The notes under the pieces: generated by a model
What the model saw: only the letters and a program-made list of their open reading frames with translations
What the model was told of the DNA's origin: nothing
The model's database searches: none
Shown: piece by piece, positions 36,583-45,975 of the stretch
How the letters are laid out: every line of letters starts with the position of its first letter
Numbering within the stretch: the first letter of the stretch is position 1
Assembly: GCF_013185915.1 (NCBI RefSeq)
Contig: NZ_JAAZUH010000004.1
Coordinates: 310,001-374,000, forward strand
Direction: 5' to 3'
DNA length: 64,000 nucleotides
DNA from: Stenotrophomonas bentonitica
GTDB taxonomy: Bacteria; Pseudomonadota; Gammaproteobacteria; Xanthomonadales; Xanthomonadaceae
Program-made: the position numbers and the translations under genes

Positions 36583-37746
36583 ATGAAGTTTCGCCGTTGC
36601 CAGATGCTGTTCGTGGAGCCACGCGAGCAGGCCGAGTTCCGTCTCGAGGGTATTCTTGCCGGCGGTAGCGGCCTGCACTACTGGCAGACCATGGTGGCAT
36701 TGGCCGCCCATCTCGACGAGCCGGTCTTCCTGACCACGGAAGAGGCGACCCTGCTGCTGTCCTGCAGCGCAGAGCGCTGGCAGGACCTGGTGGAGGTGCC
36801 AGCGGACAGTGATCGGATCATGAGACTTGCGGCGAGTGGGGTCCTGCTGAGCGACCTGCCGGAGCATGCGCACCACGCTGCCGCCGACGCCCAACTGCGT
36901 GCCTCGCACTGGTGGCCGCTGGGTGCTCTGTTCCACCGGCTTTCCCGTTGGACAGCTGTGGACAGCGTTGCGGAGATGGAGCAAAACCAACTCGTCACGG
37001 CCCAGGACCTGGTTCGGCGTCTGGGCGCACCTCCCGCAGAGACGCTGCCACGCGCTGCGGGCGCGGTTGCCCTACCGCGACGGGAAGCTTCGCAGCTTGA
37101 CGACCTGCTCGCCGCCCGAACCACGTGCAGGAACTTCGACACCACCAGACCGCTGCCCTTGGCACTTCTCGCGGGAACGCTTGAGCATGTGTTGATGGCG
37201 AGGTCGCACGTGGAGCCGGAGCCTGGCGCGCGTTTCCTGAAGAAAAACGTGCCGTCTGCGGGAGGCCTGCATCCTATCGAGGCGTATGTGGTCGCCCAGT
37301 CTGTGGACGGGCTTGAGCCGGGCCTGTACCACTACCATCCCGTAGCGCATGAGTTGGCCAGGACACCTTTACAGCCTGACGCGCTCCCGTCCTTCGTCCT
37401 TCGCCTGCTGGCGGGCCAGCGCTGGTTCGCCGATGCGCACGTCCTGGTGATCCTGGTCTGCCGCTTTGAGCGCAACTTCTGGAAGTACCAGAACCACGTC
37501 AAAGCGTATCGCGCGATAACGCTGGACGCCGGGCACATTTCGCAGGCCATTTACACCGAGGCGACAGCCAACGGGCTGGGGGCCTTCGTTACCGCCGCCA
37601 TCAACGAGAGCGAGGTGGAGAATCTCCTTGGGCTGGAGCCGATGGCTGACGGTCCGGTCGCAGTATGCGGTGTAGGCTGGCGTTCGGCGCAGATGGAGAC
37701 CTCGGAGATGGATCCTGCCGGCCGCGTTTGGAAAGTGGGCGTTTGA
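36583..37746 (+). CDS. SagB-like FMN dehydrogenase (putative peptide maturation dehydrogenase)
   Basis: A 387-residue protein. The C-terminal part is a SagB/nitroreductase-type flavin domain: TCRNFDTTRPL (181-191), the FMN-binding PSAGGLHPIEAY (224-235), RAITLDAGHISQA (310-322) and NGLGAF (330-335). SagB-type enzymes oxidise azolines to azoles in RiPPs, but no YcaO cyclodehydratase is in the window, so the reaction here is open. The first 140 residues are not part of the flavin domain and may bind the precursor. The start MKFRRCQMLFVEP fits the family; its Shine-Dalgarno is weak. The stop overlaps the next gene's start (TGATG), so the two are translationally coupled. Confidence 0.8.
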   Translation: MKFRRCQMLFVEPREQAEFRLEGILAGGSGLHYWQTMVALAAHLDEPVFLTTEEATLLLSCSAERWQDLVEVPADSDRIMRLAASGVLLSDLPEHAHHAAADAQLRASHWWPLGALFHRLSRWTAVDSVAEMEQNQLVTAQDLVRRLGAPPAETLPRAAGAVALPRREASQLDDLLAARTTCRNFDTTRPLPLALLAGTLEHVLMARSHVEPEPGARFLKKNVPSAGGLHPIEAYVVAQSVDGLEPGLYHYHPVAHELARTPLQPDALPSFVLRLLAGQRWFADAHVLVILVCRFERNFWKYQNHVKAYRAITLDAGHISQAIYTEATANGLGAFVTAAINESEVENLLGLEPMADGPVAVCGVGWRSAQMETSEMDPAGRVWKVGV

Positions 37747-39590
37747 TGCCGGCCCAGCTCCATGTACTCCGCGCTTGGCGGCGCGCGGCAGCGGTCGTCG
37801 CACTGGTCGCCCTGCTGGGACTCGCTGCCTGGGTGCTGCTGCGCCCGGAGCCGGCCATCGCTTTCGCCGAGCGTGACTGGGTGGTGCTGGCCGACGTGGA
37901 CAATGCCAGCGGCGAGGCGGTGTTCGACGACTCCCTGCAGCGCGCGCTGTTGATGAGCTTGGAGCAGTCGCGCTACGTCAACGTGCTCTCCAGCAGCAAG
38001 GTGAGCGAATCGCGCGACCTGCTGCGGGTGCCGACCGGGCGCGTGCTGGACCGCGAGCTCGCCAGTGACGTGGCCGCGCGCGAGGGTGCGCGCATGGTGC
38101 TGGCGCCGTCCATCCGCCAGTCGGCCGGACACTATCTGGTCAGTGTCGACCTGCTCGACCCGGCCAGTCGTGCGGTGGTGCGCCGTTATCGCGCCAAGGC
38201 CGACGCCTCGACCGACGTGATGGCCGCGGTGGACGACGTGGTCGGCCAGCTGCGTGCCGGCCTCGGCGAATCGGTGGCGTCGGTGCAGCAGTCGGTGCCG
38301 TTGCCGCAAGCCTCCACCGCCAACCTGCAGGCGCTCAAGTCGTTCGCGCTGGCCGAACACGCGCTGGGCCGACGCCGCTTTTCCGAGTCGGCCAAGCTGT
38401 ACGAAGCAGCCATCGACGCCGACCCGGACTTCGCCATGGCCCACATCGGCCTGGCCAAACTGCTGGTGCGGTTGGAGCAGCGCGCGGAAGCGCAGCCGCA
38501 CCTGGCGCGTGCGCTGTCGGTGAACCAGCGCCTCCCGCATCGCGAGCGCCTGTATCTGAAGGCGTGGAGCAACGAACTGAGCCCGGATTCCTGGCCTCTG
38601 GACGACTGGCGCGTGCTCGCCGACGTCTATCCCGATTCGTTCGCCGGTCTGTCCAATACCTCGTGGTACCTGCTCACCGACAACCGCTTCGATGATGCCG
38701 AACCCTACGCGCGCGCCGCGGCCGTGCCGCAGGATCCAATGCGTTCCTACCCCATCGCCCATCTGGGCTGGATCCAGCTCGGCACCAACCGCTACGACGA
38801 GGCGCTACGCAGCTTCGAGCTGTCCGAGCAGCTCACCGGCCGACCTGTCAGCGATCCCCGTGCCGACGTGCTGATCGCGATGCGCCGCTACAAGGAAGCG
38901 CAGGACCTGCTGGCCCAGCTGAGCAAGCCGCGCGACGAACTGCAGGCGATGATGAACGTGCGCGTGCGGGTGTTGTTGGCGGCCGACCAGGACGACTGCA
39001 CCGGCATGGGCGAGGCGCTGGCCTCGGAACCGACCCCGACCGAGTCGGCCGACTTCCGCGTGCATGCCGAGCTGATGCGGGCGGTGGTGGACACCGCGTG
39101 CCAGCAGGGCAGTGCGGAGACGCTGGCCGGCATCGCCACGCAACTGCGCCCGCTGCTGGCGGCCGGCAACCATCCCAGCCTGCCCGACCGTGCGCTGCGA
39201 CTGCTGTCGCTGGTGTACCTGGCGCAGCGCCAGGGCGACCACGCGCTGGCCGATCGGCTGCTGGCCGAGTACGGCCCGCTGCTGCTGAAACAGAAGAATC
39301 CGATGATCGGCAAATGGCGCACCGTGGTGCAGGCCATGCAGAAGGTAGGGCAGGGTGCACCGGCCCAGGGCGTGGCCTTGCTGAAGCCGCTGATGGACGG
39401 CACCGAGCCGGTGCAGGCGCGCGTAGCGCTGCGCGAAGCCTATCGCCAGCTGGGTGACGTTGGGGAATTCCACAAGCAGAACGAATGGCTGTTCGCCAAC
39501 CGCGGCAGGGCGATCGCGGAGATCGCCAACACCCAGTTGATGCAGGCGTTGAACGTGCACGACACGGTGTCGGACGCAACGTTGCGTTGA
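37746..39590 (+). CDS. Membrane-anchored TPR protein, cyclase-less paralogue of the 33616 gene product
   Basis: A 614-residue protein with an N-terminal membrane helix (about 13-32: AAAVVALVALLGLAAWVLL) followed at once by PAIAFAERDWVVLADV, nearly the same as PAIAFAERDWVVVGEV after the helix of the cyclase protein. The following domain (DDSLQRALLMSLEQSRYVNVLSSSKV-like region) and the TPR array also run parallel to it, and both end in a similar block (REAYRQLGD.. / QDAYAALDD..). It thus looks like a duplicate that lost the cyclase domain. It probably sits in the inner membrane with TPRs in the periplasm. The start overlaps the dehydrogenase stop by one base. GC3 is again high here. Confidence 0.75.
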   Translation: MPAQLHVLRAWRRAAAVVALVALLGLAAWVLLRPEPAIAFAERDWVVLADVDNASGEAVFDDSLQRALLMSLEQSRYVNVLSSSKVSESRDLLRVPTGRVLDRELASDVAAREGARMVLAPSIRQSAGHYLVSVDLLDPASRAVVRRYRAKADASTDVMAAVDDVVGQLRAGLGESVASVQQSVPLPQASTANLQALKSFALAEHALGRRRFSESAKLYEAAIDADPDFAMAHIGLAKLLVRLEQRAEAQPHLARALSVNQRLPHRERLYLKAWSNELSPDSWPLDDWRVLADVYPDSFAGLSNTSWYLLTDNRFDDAEPYARAAAVPQDPMRSYPIAHLGWIQLGTNRYDEALRSFELSEQLTGRPVSDPRADVLIAMRRYKEAQDLLAQLSKPRDELQAMMNVRVRVLLAADQDDCTGMGEALASEPTPTESADFRVHAELMRAVVDTACQQGSAETLAGIATQLRPLLAAGNHPSLPDRALRLLSLVYLAQRQGDHALADRLLAEYGPLLLKQKNPMIGKWRTVVQAMQKVGQGAPAQGVALLKPLMDGTEPVQARVALREAYRQLGDVGEFHKQNEWLFANRGRAIAEIANTQLMQALNVHDTVSDATLR

Positions 39591-39597
39591 TAGCGGA

Positions 39598-41580
39598 TTA
39601 CGTTGCCTCGAAATCCACCAACACCGCACCATCCCCTACCTGGTCACCGGCCTTGACCCGATAACCCTGCACAGTGCCATCCGCCGGCGCCTGCAACGTG
39701 TGCTCCATCTTCATCGCTTCCAGCACCAGCAGTGGCGTACCGCGCGTTACCTTGGTGCCCGGTGCCAGCAGCGTCGCCACGATCCGGCCCGGCATCGGCG
39801 CCACCAGGCTGCCTGCATCGGCCACGCCCTGGTCGGCTTCGCTCACCGGATCATGCAGGGTGAAACGCTGCACGCCGTCTGTGCCGAACAGGTACAGCTC
39901 GCTGCCATCGCGCACGACCCGCGCGCGGTGCAGGGTCTGCCCGATCTGCAACGAAAGCTGCCCGCCGCCGACACGGCCAGTGGCCTGCACCTCGGCGTCA
40001 TCCACGCGCAGCGACCACGCGCCGGCGCCGCCTTCCACCGCAACCGCACGCTGGCTGCCGCGATGCTCCAACGTCACCCGGCGCGCCGCGCGCTGCCCCA
40101 GCCGCCAGCCATCACTGGCCTGCCACGGCGAGTGCGGGTCGCGCGCATCGTTGCTGGCCGGCGCGTCGGTGGCTACCGCAGCCACCGCCGCCAGCGCCCA
40201 CGACGCAGCATCCGTATCGCTGTCCACCAACGTCAGCGCCGCCTGCTCGCGCTCGATCAGCGCCGTATCCAGCTTCGCGTTCGCGAACGAATCGGTCATC
40301 ACCAGCCGACGCAGGAACGCCGCGTTGGTGGTCACGCCCACCACTTCGCACTCGGCCAGCGCCTGCTGCATGCGGCGCAACGCCGCGTCGCGGTCCACGT
40401 CCCACACGATCAGCTTGGCGATCATCGGGTCGTAGAACGGGGTGATCGCATCGCCCTGTTCCACGCCGGCATCCACGCGCACGTGCGCGTTGCCCGCAGG
40501 CAGGCGCAGGTGGCGCAGGGTGCCGGTGGAGGGCAGGAAGCCCTTGTCCGCATCCTCGGCATACAGTCGCGCTTCCAGCGCATGCCCGCGAATCTGCAGC
40601 TGCTCCTGCTGCAGCGGCAGCGGCGCACCACTGGCCACGCGCAGTTGCCATTCCACCAGGTCGGTACCGGTGATGCACTCGGTCACCGGGTGCTCCACCT
40701 GCAGGCGGGTGTTCATTTCCATGAAGTAGAAATCGCCACCGGGCCCGGCAATGAACTCCACCGTGCCCGCACCCACGTAGTTCACGGCGCGCGCGGCATC
40801 CACCGCGGCCTTGCCCATCGCGGCGCGGCGCTCGGCGGTCATGCCCGGCGCAGGCGCTTCTTCCAGAACCTTCTGGTGGCGGCGCTGCACCGAGCAGTCG
40901 CGCTCGAACAGATACACCACGTTGCCGTGGCTGTCGCCGAACACCTGGATTTCAACGTGGCGCGGACGCTCCACGTACTTTTCCACCAGCACGTGCGCGT
41001 TGCCGAACGCCGACTGCGCCTCGCGCTGGCAGCTGGCCAAGGCATCGATGAAGGCCGCGCTGTCGTCCACGCGGCGCATGCCCTTTCCACCGCCGCCGGC
41101 ACTGGCCTTGATCAGCACCGGGTAGCCGATGGCATCGGCCTGCTCGCGCAGGAATGCCGGGTCCTGCGCGTCGCCGTGATAACCCGGCGTGAGCGGCACG
41201 CCCGCCTGCGCCATCAGCGCCTTGGCCGCGCTCTTGTCGCCCATCGCGCGGATTGCAGCAGCAGAAGGGCCAATGAACACGATGCCGGCCTCGGCACAGG
41301 CTTGCGCGAAGTCCGCGTTCTCGGACAGGAAGCCGTAACCCGGATGGATCGCCTGCGCACCGGCGCGGCGTGCAGCGTCCAGGATGGCGTCCGCACGCAG
41401 GTAGCTTTCGCGCGCCGGGGCCGGGCCGATACCCACGGCTTCGTCGGCCAGGCGCACATGGCGTGCGTCGCGGTCCGCGTCGGAGTACACCGCCACCGTG
41501 GCAATGCCCAGGCGCTGGCAGGTGGCGATGACGCGGCAGGCGATTTCGCCACGGTTGGCGATCAGGATCTTGGTGAACAT
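39598..41580 (-). CDS. mccA: Methylcrotonyl-CoA carboxylase biotin-carrying (alpha) subunit
   Basis: A 660-residue biotin carboxylase/biotin carrier protein: N-terminal ILIANRGEIACRV, the ATP-grasp glycine loop ASAGGGGKGMR, and C-terminal biotinyl domain with Lys624 in LEAMKMEH. With the carboxyltransferase gene just upstream and isovaleryl-CoA dehydrogenase before it, the substrate is most likely 3-methylcrotonyl-CoA in leucine breakdown, although the chain alone cannot exclude other acyl-CoAs. A start six codons earlier (41598) is possible. Confidence 0.9.
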   Translation of the reverse strand: MFTKILIANRGEIACRVIATCQRLGIATVAVYSDADRDARHVRLADEAVGIGPAPARESYLRADAILDAARRAGAQAIHPGYGFLSENADFAQACAEAGIVFIGPSAAAIRAMGDKSAAKALMAQAGVPLTPGYHGDAQDPAFLREQADAIGYPVLIKASAGGGGKGMRRVDDSAAFIDALASCQREAQSAFGNAHVLVEKYVERPRHVEIQVFGDSHGNVVYLFERDCSVQRRHQKVLEEAPAPGMTAERRAAMGKAAVDAARAVNYVGAGTVEFIAGPGGDFYFMEMNTRLQVEHPVTECITGTDLVEWQLRVASGAPLPLQQEQLQIRGHALEARLYAEDADKGFLPSTGTLRHLRLPAGNAHVRVDAGVEQGDAITPFYDPMIAKLIVWDVDRDAALRRMQQALAECEVVGVTTNAAFLRRLVMTDSFANAKLDTALIEREQAALTLVDSDTDAASWALAAVAAVATDAPASNDARDPHSPWQASDGWRLGQRAARRVTLEHRGSQRAVAVEGGAGAWSLRVDDAEVQATGRVGGGQLSLQIGQTLHRARVVRDGSELYLFGTDGVQRFTLHDPVSEADQGVADAGSLVAPMPGRIVATLLAPGTKVTRGTPLLVLEAMKMEHTLQAPADGTVQGYRVKAGDQVGDGAVLVDFEAT

Positions 41581-41612
41581 GGTGGTCTCGTTGCGCATGC
41601 CAGGGGGCCGGA

Positions 41613-43223
41613 TCACATCCGGAACACGCCGAAGTCGGTCTTGCGGGCGGGGGCGTTGAGGCTGGCCGACAACGCCAGGCCCAATACCCGGCGGGTATCG
41701 GCCGGGTCGATGACACCGTCGTCCCACAGCCGTGCACTGGCGTAATAAGGGTGGCCCTGCTGCTCGAACTGGTCGCGGATCGGGCTCTTGAAGCTGTCCT
41801 CTTCCTGCGCCGACCACTGTCCGCCCTTGGCTTCAATGCCGTCGCGCTTGACCGTGGCCAGCACGCTGGCAGCCTGCTCGCCACCCATCACGCCGATGCG
41901 CGCGTTCGGCCACATCCACAGGAAGTTCGGCGAATAGGCGCGGCCGCACATGCCGTAGTTGCCGGCACCGAACGAACCGCCGATCACCACGGTGAACTTG
42001 GGCACCTTGGCGCAGGCCACCGCCATCACCAGCTTCGCCCCATCCTTGGCGATACCGCCGTGTTCGTACTTGCGCCCGACCATGAAGCCGGTGATGTTCT
42101 GCAGGAACACCAGCGGAATGCCACGCTGCGTGCACAGTTCGATGAAGTGCGCGCCCTTCAGCGCGGACTCGGAGAACAGGATGCCGTTGTTGGCGATGAT
42201 GCCCACCGGGTAGCCGTGCAGGTGCGCGAAGCCGGTGACCAGCGTGTTGCCATAGCGGGGCTTGAATTCGTCGAAGCGCGAATCGTCCACCAGGCGCATG
42301 ATCACTTCGCGCACGTCATACGGCTTGCGCGTGTCGGCGGGAATCACGCCGTACAGCTCCTGCGCCGGATAACGCGGTTCGGCCGGGGCCTGCACCGCCA
42401 GCGCCGGTTCCGGCTTGCGCCAGTTGAGCTGGGCAATGATGGCGCGCACGCGGGCGAGTGCCTGCAGGTCGTTGTCGGCCATGTGGTCGGCAACGCCGGA
42501 AATGCGCGTGTGCACATCGGCGCCGCCCAGTTCTTCGGCGGTGACCACTTCACCGGTGGCCGCCTTCACCAGCGGCGGGCCGCCCAGGAAGATGGTGCCC
42601 TGTTCGCGCACGATCACCGTTTCATCGCTCATCGCCGGCACGTAGGCGCCACCGGCGGTGCACGAGCCCATCACGCAGGCGATCTGCGGAATGCCCTGCG
42701 CGGAGAGGTTGGCCTGGTTGTAGAAGATGCGGCCGAAATGATCGCGGTCCGGGAACACCTCGTCCTGCAGCGGCAGGAACGCACCGCCCGAGTCCACCAG
42801 ATAGATGCATGGCAGGCGGTTCTGCTCGGCCACTTCCTGCGCGCGCAGGTGCTTCTTCACCGTCATCGGGTAGTAGGTGCCGCCCTTGACCGTGGCGTCG
42901 TTGGCCACGATCACGCACTCAACGCCTGAAACACGGCCGATGCCCGCGACCACGCCGGCACTGGGAATCGGGTCCCCATACATGCCGTGCGCGGCCAGCG
43001 GCGCGATTTCCAGGAACGCGCTGCCGGGATCGAGCAGGGCGTCGATGCGGTCGCGCACCAGCAGCTTGCCGCGCGCGGTGTGCTTCTGCCGCGCCGCCTC
43101 GCTGCCGCCCAGCGCGGTCTGCGCCAGGGTGGCGCGCAGGTCGTCGACCACCGCCTGCAACGCAGCGCGGTTGGCTTCGAAGGTATCGCTGCCGGGTTGC
43201 AGCTGGGTGCTCAGTACAGTCAT
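41613..43223 (-). CDS. mccB: Methylcrotonyl-CoA carboxylase carboxyltransferase (beta) subunit
   Basis: A 536-residue acyl-CoA carboxyltransferase with the biotin- and CoA-binding halves ([19 protein letters not shown] start, [32 protein letters not shown]). It moves the carboxyl group from biotin to 3-methylcrotonyl-CoA. It starts 10 bp after the ivd stop and ends 32 bp before mccA, a clear operon. Confidence 0.92.
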   Translation of the reverse strand: MTVLSTQLQPGSDTFEANRAALQAVVDDLRATLAQTALGGSEAARQKHTARGKLLVRDRIDALLDPGSAFLEIAPLAAHGMYGDPIPSAGVVAGIGRVSGVECVIVANDATVKGGTYYPMTVKKHLRAQEVAEQNRLPCIYLVDSGGAFLPLQDEVFPDRDHFGRIFYNQANLSAQGIPQIACVMGSCTAGGAYVPAMSDETVIVREQGTIFLGGPPLVKAATGEVVTAEELGGADVHTRISGVADHMADNDLQALARVRAIIAQLNWRKPEPALAVQAPAEPRYPAQELYGVIPADTRKPYDVREVIMRLVDDSRFDEFKPRYGNTLVTGFAHLHGYPVGIIANNGILFSESALKGAHFIELCTQRGIPLVFLQNITGFMVGRKYEHGGIAKDGAKLVMAVACAKVPKFTVVIGGSFGAGNYGMCGRAYSPNFLWMWPNARIGVMGGEQAASVLATVKRDGIEAKGGQWSAQEEDSFKSPIRDQFEQQGHPYYASARLWDDGVIDPADTRRVLGLALSASLNAPARKTDFGVFRM

Positions 43224-43233
43224 CGCAGGGCCC

Positions 43234-44397
43234 TTACTTGGTGCGCTGGAACAGTTCGCGGCCGATCAGCATGCGGCGGATTTCCGAGGTGCCGGCGCCG
43301 ATTTCATACAGCTTGGCATCGCGCCACAAACGCCCGGTCGGGTACTCGTTGATATAGCCGTTGCCGCCCAGGATCTGGATCGCCTGGCCGGTGAGCCAGG
43401 TGGCCTTCTCGGCCGAGTACAGGATCGCGCCGGCAGCGTCCTGGCGGGTGGTGCGGCCCAGGTCGCAGGCGCGTGCCACCGCATACACATAGGCGCGGCA
43501 GGCGTTGAGGCCCACGTACATGTCGGCCAGCTTGGCCTGGATCAGCTGGAACGTGCCGATGGCCTCACCAAACTGCTTGCGCTCGTGCACGTACGGCATC
43601 ACCACGTCCATGCCGGCCGCCATCAGGCCAAGCGGGCCACCGGAGAGCACCACGCGCTCGTAATCCAGCCCGGACATCAGCACCTTGACCCCGCCGCCCA
43701 CCGTGCCCAGCACGTTGGCTTCCGGCACTTCGCAGTCTTCGAACACCAGCTCGCAGGTGTTGGAGCCGCGCATGCCGAGCTTGTCCAGCTTCTGCGCGGT
43801 GCTGAAACCCTTCATGCCCTTTTCGATCAGGAACGCGGTGATGCCCTTGGCGCCGCCGTTCGGGTCGGTCTTGGCATACACCACCAGCACGTCCGCATCC
43901 GGGCCGTTGGTGATCCACATCTTGTTGCCGTTGAGCACGTAGTGGTCGCCGCGCTTGTCCGCGCGCAGCTTCATGGACACCACGTCCGAACCGGCGCCCG
44001 GCTCGCTCATGGCCAGCGCGCCGACCTTCTCGCCGCTGCACAGGCCGGGCAGGTAGCGCTGCTTCTGTTCTTCGGTGCCGTTCTTGCGCAGCTGGTTCAC
44101 GCACAGGTTCGAGTGCGCGCCGTAGGACAGGCCGATGGCGCCCGACGCGCGCGAGATCTCTTCCATCGCCACCACGTGGGCCAGGTAGCCCATGCCGCTG
44201 CCGCCGTATTCTTCTTCCACGGTCAGCCCGAGCAGGCCCTGCTCGCCGAGCTTGCGCCACAGCGCATGCGGGAACAGATTCTCTTCGTCAGCCTTGGCCG
44301 CCAGCGGCGCGATCTCGGCCGAGGCAAAATGGGCCACGCTCTGGCGCAGCATGTCGATCTCTTCGCCCAGGTCGAAGTTCATGGTGGGGACGTGCAT
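43234..44397 (-). CDS. ivd: Isovaleryl-CoA dehydrogenase
   Basis: A 387-residue acyl-CoA dehydrogenase. The base is the glutamate of [17 protein letters not shown], the isovaleryl-type position, while the usual C-terminal YEGT position reads [12 protein letters not shown]. This swap is diagnostic for isovaleryl-CoA dehydrogenase, which oxidises isovaleryl-CoA from leucine. It is the first gene of the mcc operon and is divergent from the TetR gene. A start at 44382 (MNFDLGEE) is also possible. Enoyl-CoA hydratase and HMG-CoA lyase genes are not found here. Confidence 0.92.
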   Translation of the reverse strand: MHVPTMNFDLGEEIDMLRQSVAHFASAEIAPLAAKADEENLFPHALWRKLGEQGLLGLTVEEEYGGSGMGYLAHVVAMEEISRASGAIGLSYGAHSNLCVNQLRKNGTEEQKQRYLPGLCSGEKVGALAMSEPGAGSDVVSMKLRADKRGDHYVLNGNKMWITNGPDADVLVVYAKTDPNGGAKGITAFLIEKGMKGFSTAQKLDKLGMRGSNTCELVFEDCEVPEANVLGTVGGGVKVLMSGLDYERVVLSGGPLGLMAAGMDVVMPYVHERKQFGEAIGTFQLIQAKLADMYVGLNACRAYVYAVARACDLGRTTRQDAAGAILYSAEKATWLTGQAIQILGGNGYINEYPTGRLWRDAKLYEIGAGTSEIRRMLIGRELFQRTK

Positions 44398-44471
44398 GAG
44401 GCGGCTCCGAGCGGCAGAAGGTGACGATAGGCCTCCAGCCTAGTCCTCCCGGCAGCAAAAGTGAACACAAA

Positions 44472-44492
44472 TTCAAAAATTGAACATAGAAT
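44472..44492. promoter_or_regulatory. Palindrome overlapping the TetR-gene promoter
   Basis: TTCAA-AAA-TTGAA (44472-44484) is followed by a -10-like TAGAAT (44487-44492), which ends 6 nt before the TetR ATG. The palindrome lies between -35 and -10, fitting autorepression and control of the divergent ivd-mccB-mccA operon. Confidence 0.5.
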
Positions 44493-44498
44493 CAGCAA

Positions 44499-45104
44499 AT
44501 GGCCTATAAACGCTCCGCACTGATGGAAGAACGCCTGGCCGGGGCCCGCGAGCGGATCCTGCTGGCGACCCGTCGCCTGGTCGCCGCCGGCGGCTACCGC
44601 AATGCCCCGGTGACCGCCGTGGCCGCCGAGGCGGGGGTGTCCACAGGCCTGATCTACCGGCACTTCCCGTCCAAGGCCGAACTGTTCGTGGAGGTGCTGA
44701 CCGATGCGGTCGAGCACGAACTGCGCATCTTCGAAGGCATTGCCGCCGAACCGCTGCCCGCCCCGGAGCGCCTGCGCCGGGCGATCACCGCCTTCGTACG
44801 CCGAGCCTTGGCCGGCCCCGGGTTGGCCTATGCCTTCATCGCCGAGCCGGTGGACCCGGAAGTGGAAGCCGAGCGCATCCGCTGCCGCCGCCTGTTCGGT
44901 GACGTATTCCGCCGCATCGTGGACGACGGCGTGGAAGCCGGCAGCTTCCCCGCGCAGGACACCGAGGTGGCTGCGGCCTGCATCGTCGGGGCGTTTACCG
45001 AAGCGCTGGTCGGCCCCACCGCGCCCAGCCGCGACGGTCATGGCGACCAGACCGCACTGGTGGAATCGATCTGCGTTTTCTGCCTGCGCGCTGCAGGCGG
45101 CTGA
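44499..45104 (+). CDS. TetR-family regulator of leucine/isovalerate catabolism
   Basis: A 201-residue TetR protein. The N-terminal helix-turn-helix is visible (AAEAGVSTGLIYRHFPSKAELF) and the rest is a helical ligand-binding domain. It is divergent from ivd with a 101-bp gap, so it probably represses that operon; in pseudomonads the liu operon uses a MerR-type regulator instead. The mRNA may be leaderless, as no Shine-Dalgarno is present. Confidence 0.85.
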   Translation: MAYKRSALMEERLAGARERILLATRRLVAAGGYRNAPVTAVAAEAGVSTGLIYRHFPSKAELFVEVLTDAVEHELRIFEGIAAEPLPAPERLRRAITAFVRRALAGPGLAYAFIAEPVDPEVEAERIRCRRLFGDVFRRIVDDGVEAGSFPAQDTEVAAACIVGAFTEALVGPTAPSRDGHGDQTALVESICVFCLRAAGG

Positions 45105-45209
45105 TGCTGCAATGCATCACCTGGCGGCGGCTTGCAGAGCGCCGCCGACGCTGGTCATACTCGGCGGACAAGCCGTAGTCCAACGACTGCCAGCCAGGGG
45201 TGAAAGAGA

Positions 45210-45728
45210 GTGCGGAATTACGACCTCGAGTTCCTGAAACGCTTTTCGATGCTGATTGCTTTCCTGATGGCCCTGACGCTCGGACTGATCCTGTTCGCTG
45301 CGTACCTGCACACCCGCGTTCCCCCTGAAATCTCGCCCCAGGCCGTCAAGCGCACTGAACAGCGCATTGCCCCGGCCGGTGCGGTGTATGCCGGTGCCAC
45401 CGGCATGGCGGACCAGGCGGCGGCGAAGGCCGCAGCCCTGGCCAAGGCCGCCTCGCAGGTCGCCTATGGCGGCACCACCGACGGCAAGGTGATCTTCGAC
45501 AACCTGTGCACGGCGTGCCACACCACCGGCGTAGGCCAAGCGCCGACCCTGGACCACGCGCATTGGGATGGTCGCCTGGGCCAGGGCAAGGACACGCTCT
45601 ACAAGCACGCCATCGAGGGCTACACCGGCCCGGACGGCGGCATCATGCCGCCCAAGGGTGGCAATCCGGCGCTGACCGAAGAGCAGATCCACGCCACCGT
45701 GGATTGGATGCTGGCGAATCTGAAGTAA
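45210..45728 (+). CDS. Membrane-anchored cytochrome c5-type protein
   Basis: A 172-residue protein with an N-terminal membrane anchor (about 13-33), an Ala-rich linker and a cytochrome c domain with haem motif CTACH and a probable Met ligand in IMPPKGG. The fold matches cytochrome c5. It probably carries electrons to a periplasmic or oxidase partner. The start is a GTG preceded by GAAAGAG; starting at the internal ATG (45249) would cut into the region before the helix. Confidence 0.85.
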   Translation: MRNYDLEFLKRFSMLIAFLMALTLGLILFAAYLHTRVPPEISPQAVKRTEQRIAPAGAVYAGATGMADQAAAKAAALAKAASQVAYGGTTDGKVIFDNLCTACHTTGVGQAPTLDHAHWDGRLGQGKDTLYKHAIEGYTGPDGGIMPPKGGNPALTEEQIHATVDWMLANLK

Positions 45729-45768
45729 TCGGTGGGGCGGGGTCATTCCCGCGTCCGGCATCGCGGGG

Positions 45769-45877
45769 GACACGCATGGCGTGTCTCTACGTGGGTCCGG
45801 CACCGCGATGACACGCGTGGCGTGTCACTACCGGGGTCTGCCACCATCCGCGTAGCGACACGCCATGCGTGTCCCAC
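45769..45877. repeat. SMAG-type REP cluster, three copies
   Basis: Copies at 45769-45790, 45809-45831 and 45852-45877 share the ACACGC..GCGTGT core; the first two point one way, the third the other. The variant is the same as at 2666-2718 and 59645-59723. Confidence 0.8.
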
Positions 45878-45975
45878 GGAAACCCACCCCAAGCGGGCTT
45901 TGCCCAACCCGCCCAAATCCCCACCCGTGCCCGCTTCCCGCCACAATTCGGCGTTAGTCTGTGCACCCGTTCTCC

